Origin: Pelotomaculum sp. PtaB.Bin104
GTDB taxonomy: Bacteria > Bacillota > Desulfotomaculia > Desulfotomaculales > Pelotomaculaceae
Direction of reading: 5' to 3'
Assembly: GCA_002067205.1 (NCBI GenBank)
Contig: MVQL01000146.1
Location: 1-63,466 of the forward strand
Length of the DNA stretch: 63,466 nucleotides
The notes under the pieces are model-generated. The model saw only the letters and a program-made list of their open reading frames with translations, was not told where the DNA came from and did not search any database. Positions 17,625 to 25,647 of the stretch are shown here, piece after piece; the first letter of the stretch is position 1; each line of letters begins with the position of its first letter. Made by a program: the position numbers and the translations under genes.

Positions 17625-18266
17625 TTAGTCATCTTCCCTGAAAGCCGCGGTTGTCGGGTTAATGAGAAGATAGTAACTGCCGTTACCATAGCCGGGATAT
17701 TCCGATGAGTACCAGGCCCGGAAAATACCGTCATCGCAGAGTTTGGTCTCCACGGTCATCGTGCGCTTCCGGCCATAGACGGTGTAGCTGTATTTTTCCT
17801 TTTTATCGAACACTTGTTTTAATTGTCCGATAACGTGAGCCGGGAAATTCTTTTTAATACTGTAAGGCTTGAAGCCACCGCAGTTCTTGATTAGCTCTGA
17901 AAGCTTGTCTGGGTCATCCTGATAATCAGTCCAGGCATTCCGGTGAAACTTTTTCAAGGCCAGTTTGACTTCCGCTGCCTTAGTAAGCTTTTCCTCTACA
18001 GCCGGAGCAATGACGCAGATTTTTTCATAGTCGATATAGGACAGGGGATATCCGGTGCGGCTGTGGAAGGTGTAACAGAACCAGCCGTTTTGGCTTTTGA
18101 AAAACCTTACTTTCATCTCCCTGAGCTGTTTTGTATTCCAGCGGTTAATTCTAACCTTAACGTCCTGGGTGAAATAGACCAGGATTTTTCCTTTATGGAT
18201 TTTTTGGATTTGGTTAACTGCCTCCTGAATTTGGGAAATAGTGGGCTTATGAAGTGCAATTTGCAT
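17625..18266 (-). CDS. Hypothetical protein, start behind a hairpin
   Basis: 213 aa from the ATG at 18266; a longer frame opens at 18350 but has no ribosome site. Content is basic and aromatic (KMRFFKSQNGWFCYTFHSRT-like stretch; TVYGRKRTMTVETKLCDDG). The shape resembles uncharacterised phage proteins. What makes it notable is the start region: a GGAGGTG site lies 36 nt away from the ATG with a 12-bp perfect hairpin between. Confidence 0.65.
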   Translation of the reverse strand: MQIALHKPTISQIQEAVNQIQKIHKGKILVYFTQDVKVRINRWNTKQLREMKVRFFKSQNGWFCYTFHSRTGYPLSYIDYEKICVIAPAVEEKLTKAAEVKLALKKFHRNAWTDYQDDPDKLSELIKNCGGFKPYSIKKNFPAHVIGQLKQVFDKKEKYSYTVYGRKRTMTVETKLCDDGIFRAWYSSEYPGYGNGSYYLLINPTTAAFREDD

Positions 18267-18271
18267 TTTGG

Positions 18272-18310
18272 GGCAATCAGGCCATTGGCCTGATTGCCGT
18301 TCACCTCCTT
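18272..18310 (-). promoter_or_regulatory. Hairpin bridging ribosome site and start codon
   Basis: Minus strand: AAAGGAGGTG (18302-18310), then GGCAATCAGGCC-AAT-GGCCTGATTGCC (18272-18298), then CCAAA-ATG. When the 12-bp stem forms, the ribosome site comes within about 10 nt of the ATG, like the known T4 gene 38 arrangement. Confidence 0.6.
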
Positions 18311-18371
18311 TAGGTGTTGGAATTTTCAGGCCCCTGGCCAGAACTACCATCCATAATTTGGGAGCGGTTCC

Positions 18372-18566
18372 TTACGGCAGGCTTGGCCGAATCCGTTTTT
18401 TGTTAATAACAAACCGTCCGTTAACGTTGCCAATAGTTGCCCTGCCTGAAATCATCCGGGCAAAGATATGCTTGGCTACTCTTTTCTCCTCTTCCTCGTT
18501 TCTAGCGCCAAAATGTCTGGCTGTATCCAGGGCCATTTCATACCTGGTCTTTAAGGGTACACGCAT
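18372..18566 (-). CDS. Small basic protein, family 1
   Basis: 64 aa; ATG at 18566 behind AAAGGAGAAAGGT. Begins MRVPLKTRYEMALDTARHFG and ends with a basic stretch (VNGRFVINKKRIRPSLP). A truncated paralog with the same leader is at 19424-19525. Possibly nucleic-acid-binding; family unknown. Confidence 0.65.
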   Translation of the reverse strand: MRVPLKTRYEMALDTARHFGARNEEEEKRVAKHIFARMISGRATIGNVNGRFVINKKRIRPSLP

Positions 18567-18579
18567 ACCTTTCTCCTTT

Positions 18580-18684
18580 CTGGCTATACCGGAGCCTTGC
18601 GGCTCCGATTTAGGCGCCGCAAGGTTTTTTTGCCCCTTGCGCAGGCAAAATAAAAAGCCCTTACCGCTAAGATAAGGGCTTTGG
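18580..18684 (-). promoter_or_regulatory. Duplicated leader with terminator, copy 1
   Basis: Minus strand: TATGTCCCAAAGCCCTTATC stem closing at GGTAAGGGCTTTTTATTTT (18650-18684), then a GCAAGG-rich part and GAGCCGCAAGGCTCC before the ribosome site. Copy 2 at 19536-19640 is about 80 percent identical by eye and leads to the truncated paralog. Confidence 0.7.
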
Positions 18685-18750
18685 GACATAAAAGTAATTG
18701 GCGTTTAATTGCCAACAAATTGCCGATAAACCATATATTTTTTAGACCTG

Positions 18751-19182
18751 CTACTCATCGCCACTTAAGCCATAATAAAGCTGAATTAGTGCTAATAGTT
18801 CCTCTTTCTTATCATTACTGATCTCTCCTTGATGATCTCTTAGATCAACTTTACAAACAGGCTGCATTGCTTTTAGTATGATTAAACTATCATCTTTAAC
18901 ACAATCGCTATCTTTAAAGATCTCCAGATCAAATTCCCTTTTTAAGTCTGTTCGGTGCGAAAGAGGAGCGACCGTGACGGTTGGTGCTAACATCTGAATA
19001 TTCTCATCGTTATTTGAAACAACGACTACCCATCTATCATGATGGGTTACACGTTTGCCTATTCTATCAGACGCTGGTAAATTAATCAGCTCATCATCTA
19101 TTATATAGATTTGTCCAAACCTGAATTCCCGTCTATCATACAGTTCACGCCTTTTTGCATATTTTGTTAATTGAGGAGACAC
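18751..19182 (-). CDS. PemK/MazF-family toxin
   Basis: 143 aa; GTG start at 19182 behind AGGAGG. FRFGQIYIID, then HDRWVVVVSNNDENIQMLAPTVTVAPLSHRT, then VKDDSLIILKAMQPVCKVDL follow the PemK/MazF endoribonuclease pattern (barrel strands and the conserved TVTVAP and K(D)DS segments). Such toxins cut mRNA. It overlaps the end of the 19167-19358 gene by 16 bp, the usual antitoxin-toxin order. Confidence 0.8.
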   Translation of the reverse strand: MSPQLTKYAKRRELYDRREFRFGQIYIIDDELINLPASDRIGKRVTHHDRWVVVVSNNDENIQMLAPTVTVAPLSHRTDLKREFDLEIFKDSDCVKDDSLIILKAMQPVCKVDLRDHQGEISNDKKEELLALIQLYYGLSGDE

Positions 19183-19358
19183 TTAGTAGCACGCCTCCTA
19201 GCCGGTTCAAGAGATTCCATAACCTCTAAAAGATGTTCGTTATATTCCTCGTCTGAACCGCGCTTTTCTAAATTCAACCTTTCTCTGGCTTTTTTAAGTT
19301 TTTCTTTCCCCGGCTTAAATACTACACTTCTTTTTTCTTTCTTTTGTTCTTCCGGCAT
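19167..19358 (-). CDS. Antitoxin of the PemK-type pair
   Basis: 63 aa from the ATG at 19358 behind GAGGTGATTCGT; the frame extends to 19439. Strongly charged and probably partly disordered (QKKEKRSVVFKPGKEKLKKA, EYNEHLLEVMESLEPARRRA), as expected for a type II antitoxin. It overlaps the toxin start. The DNA-binding type is not evident. Confidence 0.7.
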   Translation of the reverse strand: MPEEQKKEKRSVVFKPGKEKLKKARERLNLEKRGSDEEYNEHLLEVMESLEPARRRATKCLLN

Positions 19359-19423
19359 ACGAATCACCTCGTAGCTATCGTACACCATTTGGCTATGCTC
19401 TTGCAATATAATTTCCCCTTTCT

Positions 19424-19525
19424 TTAGAGCCATTGGCACTTATTCAAAAAACATATGGCCTTGCCGCCATAACTCTTGGCCTCTTCCAGTGCCATTTCAT
19501 ACCTTATTTTCCTTGATACGCGCAT
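19424..19525 (-). pseudogene. Truncated paralog of the 18372 protein
   Basis: 33 aa; begins MRVSRKIRYEMALEEAKSYG, matching the 18372 protein over its first 18 residues, then diverges and stops inside the start region of the antitoxin gene. It keeps the AAAGGAGAAA ribosome site and the duplicated leader. Looks like a duplication cut short when the toxin pair joined. Confidence 0.65.
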
Positions 19526-19605
19526 ATTTTCTCCTTTCCGCCTATCCAGGAGCCTTGCGGCTCTCATATTGGCACCGCAAGTTTTATGCCCCTTGCAAGG
19601 CAAAA

Positions 19606-19638
19606 TAAAAAGCCTTTACCGCTAAGATAAGGGCTTTG
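19606..19638 (-). terminator. Duplicated leader terminator, copy 2
   Basis: Minus strand TATCCCAAAGCCCTTATC...GGTAAAGGCTTTTTATTTT, followed by TTGCAAGG and GAGCCGCAAGGCTCC as in copy 1. Located before the truncated paralog. Confidence 0.75.
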
Positions 19639-19695
19639 GGATATAAAGTTATCGCTGACCCAGCCTTAACCCTTCCCAAAATAAAAAAGCCGGAA

Positions 19696-20652
19696 TCACT
19701 CCAGAAAAAAACTTTCTTGTTGATACGTGGCAGGCCGCTCGTGCCCCACGAAACTCACGACCCTGAAACCTTTGTTCACGTGACAATTGAGTTCCGGCTC
19801 AAATACTTTAGTTATTTCTAAGTCGGCCACAATCACGTCGCCTTTGGAAAAACGCAGCCTTCCTTCATCAATCAAACGCCAAAAAGTATCATCTGCCATA
19901 TATGCCGAAATTTTACTGCCTTCGTAAACAAATTCCCATTTCCTGTTCTTTTGGAATACTATTTTCACGATGGACAACCGAACGTCCCTTTTTAACTCTT
20001 TTATTTCCTGCTCGGCAATAAGCTGATTTTCACGCGCCATATTAAAAAGATCCGCTCTGCCGGCAACAAATACGTTATTTTCGTTTTCAAAAACAACGCC
20101 TTCTATTTCAGGGTTGTCCGATAATTTTTCGTACGATTTCTCCATTTGATGATTGATTTCCGAGTTCTCGGCGTAAATTTTGTAAACATTTTCAGCGACA
20201 ATTATCTGCCCGCCGTCTTTCACCACAATAACGTTGCCGTCTTGGACCGTTACTTGCTCCGGCTTTTCTCCCTTAAGGAACTTTTTGAGATTCATTATGT
20301 TAACAACGATAGCAATGATCTTAGACAAAGAATCTAACGTTGTCTGAGGCGAAGCGAACAGATCCAGCAAATTGCCCGCCGCTTTCTTTACTATTTCCAA
20401 TACCACGACAAAACTGCCTTTTTCTGTTGCATCTATTTTTAATTGAAATTCTTCCCCGGGCACAGTCTTTTTGCCGACCGCTTTCAGCATTTCCGCAAAA
20501 TTTAATAACGAAACAACCAGCGTGTCAACGTCCATTTGATAGACTTGACCCAGGTATTTAATTTTCAAAACAACCGCATTGCTCACAGAATCGCCTCGCA
20601 ATAACCGTCCTAAGACAGTGTTTTTTAAAATAATAGTACCACCAAAAAACAC
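19696..20652 (-). CDS. Hypothetical 318-aa protein with central hydrophobic helix region
   Basis: GTG start behind AAAGGAGCGTCGATGA; an alternative GTG at 20586 (VSNAVVLKIKYLG) also has a ribosome site. The N-terminal beta-rich part (GSFVVVLEIVKKAAGNLLDLF) is followed by a hydrophobic stretch (LSKIIAIVVNIMNLKKFLKG) and a C-terminal domain (RLRFSKGDVIVADLEITKVF). Resembles widespread uncharacterised bacterial proteins of similar layout; no function can be assigned. Confidence 0.7.
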   Translation of the reverse strand: MFFGGTIILKNTVLGRLLRGDSVSNAVVLKIKYLGQVYQMDVDTLVVSLLNFAEMLKAVGKKTVPGEEFQLKIDATEKGSFVVVLEIVKKAAGNLLDLFASPQTTLDSLSKIIAIVVNIMNLKKFLKGEKPEQVTVQDGNVIVVKDGGQIIVAENVYKIYAENSEINHQMEKSYEKLSDNPEIEGVVFENENNVFVAGRADLFNMARENQLIAEQEIKELKRDVRLSIVKIVFQKNRKWEFVYEGSKISAYMADDTFWRLIDEGRLRFSKGDVIVADLEITKVFEPELNCHVNKGFRVVSFVGHERPATYQQESFFLE

Positions 20653-20816
20653 TCATCGACGCTCCTTTCTATCGACAAATTTACTGAATTTTTGACAAAA
20701 TCGCTGCCGTGAATTTTCACGACAACTCCTCGCCGTCATCTTGTTGCCCTGAGACTGGAAAACCCGGCTTGCCTGCAAGCAGACAGGTCCGCCGCTAAAA
20801 TGGGAGGATGTGGGGT

Positions 20817-21314
20817 TTAATACCTATATGCTTCCCACTTTAGTGGGGAGTAGTTGACGCCGTGCTTGGCCGCAATAGCTTTGCAGAGCTGAATTTCAGC
20901 TGCTCTTTCCGCCGCGTCCAACTCCGCGTAAATCTGTGGTGCCATTGCGGTCGCCAGGTCAACCATGTCATTATTAACATCTGCATATTCTTCTCTGATC
21001 CAGTGGTTCCAGTTGGCAAACACCCTCGAATTCCGGTCGAAGTGTTCCACAAACCGCCGGAAATCCCCACCGCTGTATTCTGCTTTGAATCCGTGGATGT
21101 TGTAATGCGCGATGAAACCGCAATGTTGGATCAGGTGTTCGTACAAGTTTTTATCTATCTTGTCAATATTCCGCTCTTTGAGGACCCGTATAAAACATTT
21201 GTACGCTCTCTCCTTCTGTTTGGCCGTGAAGAATTTCGTATCCGAGTATTTCCCGCTTCCTTGATTAGCGTCAAGAATTGACTGTCCGCCCTTGTTTCTT
21301 TTCGTCTTCTCCAT
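20817..21314 (-). CDS. Hypothetical phage-type protein
   Basis: 165 aa from the ATG at 21314. Helical, with SGGDFRRFVEHFDRNSRVF and NWNHWIREEYADVNNDMVDL. This type is often found on phages and plasmids near replication genes. Function unknown. The 164 nt upstream of the gene at 20652 hold only a 28-codon frame without a ribosome site. Confidence 0.65.
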   Translation of the reverse strand: MEKTKRNKGGQSILDANQGSGKYSDTKFFTAKQKERAYKCFIRVLKERNIDKIDKNLYEHLIQHCGFIAHYNIHGFKAEYSGGDFRRFVEHFDRNSRVFANWNHWIREEYADVNNDMVDLATAMAPQIYAELDAAERAAEIQLCKAIAAKHGVNYSPLKWEAYRY

Positions 21315-21423
21315 ACTTTCTGGACACAAGGCCCCGGCAGGCCCGCGTCCAGGATCACCTCCTGAATTTGTTTTTTCGGGCCTCGTCGGCGGCCTATGTT
21401 ATCCCCTACGCGGGGTCGTTTTC

Positions 21424-21465
21424 CATGAAAAAAACTCCCGCTGTCGGTTAACCGGAGTTGGTTTA
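21424..21465 (-). terminator. Terminator
   Basis: Minus strand AACTCC GGTTAACCG ... GGAGTTTTTTT; lies between the 46-aa membrane protein gene and the gene at 21314. Confidence 0.7.
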
Positions 21466-21526
21466 CTCTTCTATGGACATATCCCTTTTCCAGGTGTGTC
21501 CGATGCGCAACTCCGCGGCCAACAAT

Positions 21527-21667
21527 TTAAATTTGGCTGGCCACCAAACAGAAGATGGCTACCAGTAGGCGCTCAATCTTTTTTTCCCTGTCTTTACCAA
21601 AAAGATACATTCCGAAAAATACTGCCCCGATTCCCACGGAGATTGCCTTATAGACCGTGTTGAACAT
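21527..21667 (-). CDS. Small membrane protein, 46 aa
   Basis: ATG at 21667 behind AAAGGAG. Two short hydrophobic segments (AISVGIGAVFFGMYLFG and LLVAIFCLVASQI) separated by a charged turn (KDREKKIER). Possibly holin-like or a membrane anchor; function unknown. Confidence 0.55.
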   Translation of the reverse strand: MFNTVYKAISVGIGAVFFGMYLFGKDREKKIERLLVAIFCLVASQI

Positions 21668-21734
21668 TTGACAACAATGCTCCTTTCGTTTAAAATGGGA
21701 GCAAAAGGGGGCTAACCCCCAATTGCTCATGGGA

Positions 21735-21872
21735 CTACCTTATCCGGCGTTGCGAGCGGCGATAAGTAGTCCTTTTGATTTTGGTGAGCACTAAGATTAC
21801 TTGCCCGGTTAAGAGCAGAATTCTTAGCGCCACGACCAGAATCTCAAGGATACCCGCGTGCCCCATTGCCAT
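21735..21872 (-). CDS. Small membrane protein, 45 aa
   Basis: ATG at 21872 behind AAAGGGGGTG. One hydrophobic helix (AGILEILVVALRILLLTGQV, continuing ILVL) and a strongly basic tail (KIKRTTYRRSQRRIR). It is the first of two adjacent tiny membrane-protein genes. A GGGGGTTAGCCCCC hairpin separates it from the next. Confidence 0.55.
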   Translation of the reverse strand: MAMGHAGILEILVVALRILLLTGQVILVLTKIKRTTYRRSQRRIR

Positions 21873-21965
21873 CACCCCCTTTCATGAGGGTATCAGATAG
21901 CCCAAACTTTAAAAGAAGCCACTAAAGGCCTCTTCTTCTTGAAGGGGTTCTTTGTTTTTATGCCA

Positions 21966-22001
21966 AATAAAAAAACTTCTGCACAAAGAACAGAAGTTTT
22001 C
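21966..22001 (-). terminator. Terminator with TATGTCC prefix
   Basis: Minus strand TATGTCCGAAAACTTCTGTTC...AGAAGTTTTTTTATTTGG-type hairpin. Located about 90 nt upstream of the 45-aa gene. Confidence 0.75.
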
Positions 22002-22069
22002 GGACATAGTATTACATTGTTTTTAATAGCACTCAAAAGGTGCTTAAGCAATTACTTGGTTCCGGTTTG

Positions 22070-22205
22070 AACCTCTCCACGACTAAAGTCGCGGGATTCT
22101 GAAACCCTGGACTCAGCGCTTCATCGATTCCTGCTTCATCGGACCGCGCCCCCTTGCGGAAGGTCTTACCGGGCCTCCAACAGGCCATCCCCGCAGTCCC
22201 TGCGG
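22070..22205. mobile_element. IS200/IS605-type end remnant
   Basis: Contains the ACGACTAAAGTCG hairpin motif and GC-rich sequence with no open frame, typical of TnpB-element ends. No transposase is left. Assignment is by style only. Confidence 0.4.
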
Positions 22206-22230
22206 TTCATCTTTAACTAACCAGCCAATA

Positions 22231-24414
22231 TCAACACTTCGAATATCCGCAATTCGTACAAACTATACATCCTTCCGCTTTTACGAGCAGATTTCCGCAT
22301 TCAGGACAGGCAGCACCGGCATCGTTTTTCGGCCTGGAAGTGCTGCCGTTCAACTCCTCCAGCACCTCAGCCAGCTTGTGTGCTATAGCCGAAGCGCATG
22401 ACTTCCCGGGCGACAGCTTTGCGCCTTTACTCCTGGCGGCCACGTATGACGGGCAGGAGTGCGTGCTCGTCAGTTGCTCGATTATTTGGTCAACCGGTAT
22501 CCCGCCGCGGATGGCAAGGCTGATTAGTCTCGACGTGGCTTCCGTGTAAACCAGACATCCGCCGTCGCTGCCGGTCGTGATGAAGGTTTCTAATATCTCT
22601 CCGCTATCCGGCTGGTAATTTACCGTGAGGTAAATTTTGCCGCACCCGCTGTCCAGTCTGTGGGTCACGCCGTGGGCGCTCCTCGGACGCGGCAGGATTT
22701 CACCGCGCCGCAGGGCCGGTTTCCTGCCGCTTTCCTCTTTCTGGCCCACGGTAACCGCACCTTCCTTGCATCCGTCCCGGAATACGGTAATGCCCTTGAG
22801 GTTCAGGTCGTAGGCCATGCGGTAGCACCTGCCGATGTCCTCGATGGTGGCGCTTTCCGGCAGGTTGATCGTCTTGCTCACGGCGTTATCCACATATTTC
22901 TGGACTTCCGCCTGCATCAGAATGTGATCTTCCGGGCTGATGTCCTGAGCGCCTTTGAACACCCGCGCTATTTCTTCCGGCACGCCGGGGACATTCTGGC
23001 AGGTACCCCGCCTGGCGACCTCCGACAGCGCTTCTTCCGGTACACCTGCTTTCCTGCAAGCTTCCAGGAACAGCGGGGAAAACACCTCGAAATCACCGGC
23101 CACATTGGTCGATTTCCTGTAAGCAATCGCGAACACGGGCTCTATACCGTACCCTTCGCAGCCGGCCAGTGTTGTCACTGAACCGGTAGGAGCTATTGTT
23201 ATGCAGGTTGCGTTGCGGCGCTTTTCCGCAGGATAGTGCACGCTCTGCTCCCACATGGGAAAACAGCCTTTTTCTTCAGCCAGCTCCTGGGATACCGCGT
23301 GCGCCGTTTCCCGCATGAGCTTCGCTACGCCAGCGGCAAATTTTCTGCCTTCTTCCAAGTCGTAGGGCAGACCTGATTTGATCAGAGTGTCGGCAAGCCC
23401 GGTAAACCCCAGGCCAATTTTCCTGGTAGCGCGCGTTTTTTCCGCTATCTGCGGGAGCGGGTACTCCGCTATGTCGATAATGTCATCTAGGAACCTCACC
23501 GCTGCCGCGACGGTTCTCTCCAGCAGGTTGCGGTTCAACGAGCCACCTTCCGTCATCATCCTGGATAAGTTAACGCTGCCTAAAAGGCAGGACTCACCGG
23601 GACTCAACGGCAATTCACCGCAGGGGTTGGTCGCGTCAATTGGATTATCCGGGACGGGGTTGTTTTCCTGCAGCCTGTCAAGAAATATGAGTCCGGGGTC
23701 GCCGCAGGCGTGAGCCGCTCTTATAATCATATCCCACAATTCTTTTGCCTGCACTACCCTGTGTACTCTGCCGCCGAATGCCAGCGGCCATTCCCTGCCG
23801 TTTTCCAAAGCCTCCATGAAGGCGTCGGTCACTCCAACAGAGAGGTTGAAGTTGGTAAGCCCCCCGTCCAGCTTCGCTCTGATGAAGTCTTCTATCTCCG
23901 GGTGGTCTACGTTCAGGATGCCCATCGAGGCACCCCTTCTCACACCGCCCTGCATTACCATGTTCGACGAAGCGTTGTACAGCTTGATCAGCTCCACCAC
24001 CCCGGAAGCCTGTCCTTTGGTTGTGCGCACCAGGGAGCCTCTTGGCCTTATGGGGCTGAAGTTGTAGCCCACGCCGCCGCCGGACTTGAACACCAAGGCA
24101 GTTTGCTTGAGCATCTCGTACATGGATTCCAGCGAATCCTCCACAGAGAGCACGAAACAGGCAGATGGCTGCCAGGGGCGGTCCGGCTTGCCTACGTTCG
24201 CCCAGATCGGAGTGGAGGGGATAAACAGAAGGCTTCCGATTATGTCCGCGAATTTTTCTTCCCATCGCTTCCGGTTTTCTTTTTCGGCCGACGCTACCGC
24301 TTTAGCCAGACGCCAAACCGCCTGCTCAAACGTTTCAACTAGTTTGCCGCTGTCGTCCCGTGCGGCGTAGCGGGCGTCAAAGACTTTTTGACCAGCAAAA
24401 GATAGTAGTTTCAC
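22231..24414 (-). CDS. nrdJ: Adenosylcobalamin-dependent ribonucleotide reductase (class II)
   Basis: 727 aa; GTG behind AAGGAG. Contains QPSACFVLSVEDSLESMYE, GGVRRGASMGILNVDHPEI, NPCGELPLSPGESC and FRDGCKEGAV, in the class II order, and ends with a zinc ribbon (CPECGNLL...CTNCGYSKC). It reduces NTPs or NDPs to deoxynucleotides with B12 and needs no oxygen, fitting an anaerobe. On a mobile element it would supply dNTPs for its own replication. No intein is seen. Its leader holds two tandem hairpins. Confidence 0.95.
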   Translation of the reverse strand: MKLLSFAGQKVFDARYAARDDSGKLVETFEQAVWRLAKAVASAEKENRKRWEEKFADIIGSLLFIPSTPIWANVGKPDRPWQPSACFVLSVEDSLESMYEMLKQTALVFKSGGGVGYNFSPIRPRGSLVRTTKGQASGVVELIKLYNASSNMVMQGGVRRGASMGILNVDHPEIEDFIRAKLDGGLTNFNLSVGVTDAFMEALENGREWPLAFGGRVHRVVQAKELWDMIIRAAHACGDPGLIFLDRLQENNPVPDNPIDATNPCGELPLSPGESCLLGSVNLSRMMTEGGSLNRNLLERTVAAAVRFLDDIIDIAEYPLPQIAEKTRATRKIGLGFTGLADTLIKSGLPYDLEEGRKFAAGVAKLMRETAHAVSQELAEEKGCFPMWEQSVHYPAEKRRNATCITIAPTGSVTTLAGCEGYGIEPVFAIAYRKSTNVAGDFEVFSPLFLEACRKAGVPEEALSEVARRGTCQNVPGVPEEIARVFKGAQDISPEDHILMQAEVQKYVDNAVSKTINLPESATIEDIGRCYRMAYDLNLKGITVFRDGCKEGAVTVGQKEESGRKPALRRGEILPRPRSAHGVTHRLDSGCGKIYLTVNYQPDSGEILETFITTGSDGGCLVYTEATSRLISLAIRGGIPVDQIIEQLTSTHSCPSYVAARSKGAKLSPGKSCASAIAHKLAEVLEELNGSTSRPKNDAGAACPECGNLLVKAEGCIVCTNCGYSKC

Positions 24415-24429
24415 AGTCTCAACTCCTTA

Positions 24430-24575
24430 CAAAAAAATGTCTACAGCGCCTGCACTGCAGGGCCTATGCATAGGTCTCTGCTGTGCAGGCGCTCTCTAAA
24501 TACGCAAAAAAATCAGGCAGTAGTATTATTCAGAATGAATAATACTCCCTATTTCGCATTTTTAACAGAATGCGT
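24430..24575 (-). promoter_or_regulatory. Two-hairpin leader of the ribonucleotide reductase
   Basis: Minus strand: CGCATTCTGTTAAAAATGCG, hairpin AGTATTATTC/GAATAATACT (24522-24546), a T run, then an 11-bp stem AGCGCCTGCAC/GTGCAGGCGCT (24445-24493) enclosing CCTATGCATAGG, followed by ATTTTTTTG and AAGGAG. Both hairpins look like terminators in the 5' leader. It does not match a cobalamin riboswitch that I know. Confidence 0.65.
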
Positions 24576-24594
24576 ATTTTCTTTGTGTTGCGAA

Positions 24595-24861
24595 TTAATC
24601 CCATTCCAATTTTTGCCCACATTCACATATCTTTAAATTGTAGTAGTGTTTATAATAACCATCACCGATACTTTCACTTAATTCAGATTTACATGTTGGA
24701 CACAATGCTGGCGACCATTTTTTTATTAAAGGGCTACGTGGGATTTGTTTCCATAAGGCTTCTTCGGCTAACTTTAAAACATCATCTGGGATTCTGTTTC
24801 TTATTCCAATTTTAAAGCCTATTATCACATCAATTGCTTCTCTTATTACTTTATAATCCAT
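24595..24861 (-). CDS. Zinc-ribbon hypothetical protein
   Basis: 88 aa from the ATG at 24861 behind GGAGGAAAGAGTT. An N-terminal helix (YKVIREAIDVIIGFKIG) is followed by a likely zinc ribbon (CPTCKSEL and CECGQKLEWD). Common on phages; function unknown. Confidence 0.7.
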   Translation of the reverse strand: MDYKVIREAIDVIIGFKIGIRNRIPDDVLKLAEEALWKQIPRSPLIKKWSPALCPTCKSELSESIGDGYYKHYYNLKICECGQKLEWD

Positions 24862-24919
24862 ATAACTCTTTCCTCCATGTATTAAAATAATTCGTAATTT
24901 CTTTGTATTGCGTAGCAGT

Positions 24920-25078
24920 CTACTTATCACAGCTATTGCACAAATATTTACCTGGGGCAACCGATGTAATATAATGGTGCCCTCGTCCTATTATCGGTCT
25001 ACCACATTGACTACAAAATCGCTTTTGGGGTTTAATGTTTTTAAGCTTAATTACCGTTCTATTTTGTTTAGTTGTCAT
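24920..25078 (-). CDS. Small zinc-ribbon protein, 52 aa
   Basis: ATG behind GGAGGTTGAAGC; begins MTTKQNRTVIKLKNIKPQKR. Two Cys pairs, CSQCGRPI and CNSC, form a probable zinc ribbon with a His-rich middle. Too short for ordinary gene calling. Possibly a small DNA- or RNA-binding protein. Confidence 0.65.
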   Translation of the reverse strand: MTTKQNRTVIKLKNIKPQKRFCSQCGRPIIGRGHHYITSVAPGKYLCNSCDK

Positions 25079-25140
25079 GCTTCAACCTCCAATTCTTTTG
25101 TATAAAAGCATCACCCAACTCGGTAATGTCTCTTTCCGGA

Positions 25141-25345
25141 TCAGTGATTCGCTCGGCATAATAGGAGCATCCTAGGATGTGATGGCCTCCTTAACGTAGC
25201 GTGGTTCAAGCGCTTTGTCCATCGGCTCCCACGCTGAGGCGGGCCATAGCACGGCACGGTTGTACCGGAAGGCAACCTGTGCCGCTTTCTCGGCCTAAAA
25301 AAGAAGGCTGCCGGGATTGTACCCTTCAAGCCTCCGCCTTTAGGC
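25141..25345. mobile_element. IS200/IS605-type remnant
   Basis: CCCCACGCCTAAAGGCGGAG at its left boundary (about 25336-25355) is the usual terminal hairpin style, followed by GC-rich decayed sequence with no intact transposase. It truncates the small gene at 25340-25429. Confidence 0.45.
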
Positions 25346-25429
25346 GTGGGGTCTATGACATTCAAATTTTCGCCTGAAAAAGTCCTTGACGTTTTCCCCC
25401 TGACATTTCTTCGCAAATGTCCATCCCAT
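25340..25429 (-). pseudogene. 5' fragment of a small phage-type gene
   Basis: Begins MGWTFAKKCQGENVKDFFRR, then KFECH, and ends in the IS-like hairpin. The opening resembles a family of about 100-150 aa phage/plasmid proteins of unknown function that start MGWT. The rest has been lost by insertion. Confidence 0.45.
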
Positions 25430-25558
25430 AAATAATTACAGGGACAGGCTACCCGGCAGCCCGCCCCTCTCACCTCCTTGTTTGGTGATTAAGGCGGGCC
25501 GGGCCACCTGAAGTCCTATTTTCCTAAATAGCGCGAATGCGCTGAAAACTTAGCTTGT

Positions 25559-25580
25559 GTCCGGCATCTAAAAGCGCCGG
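25559..25580 (-). promoter_or_regulatory. CCGG-hairpin leader element, copy C
   Basis: Minus strand CCGGCGCTTTTAGATGCCGG then AC, identical to copy D. It follows the terminator of the primase gene (stem CTGCCCG...CGGGCAG, about 25608-25632). Confidence 0.65.
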
Positions 25581-25647
25581 CAATTCACATTAAAAAAACC
25601 ATACTCCATACTGCCCGCTCAGTGAACGGGCAGAGAGCAGTACAGTT

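Noticed and set aside
23678..24342. Two roughly 200-codon frames overlapping the ribonucleotide reductase gene
   Set aside because: GC-rich shadows of nrdJ; no ribosome site and no recognisable family.
24430..24575. Cobalamin riboswitch before the B12-dependent reductase
   Set aside because: I could not find the B12-box or the expected core; what is visible is two terminator-like hairpins.
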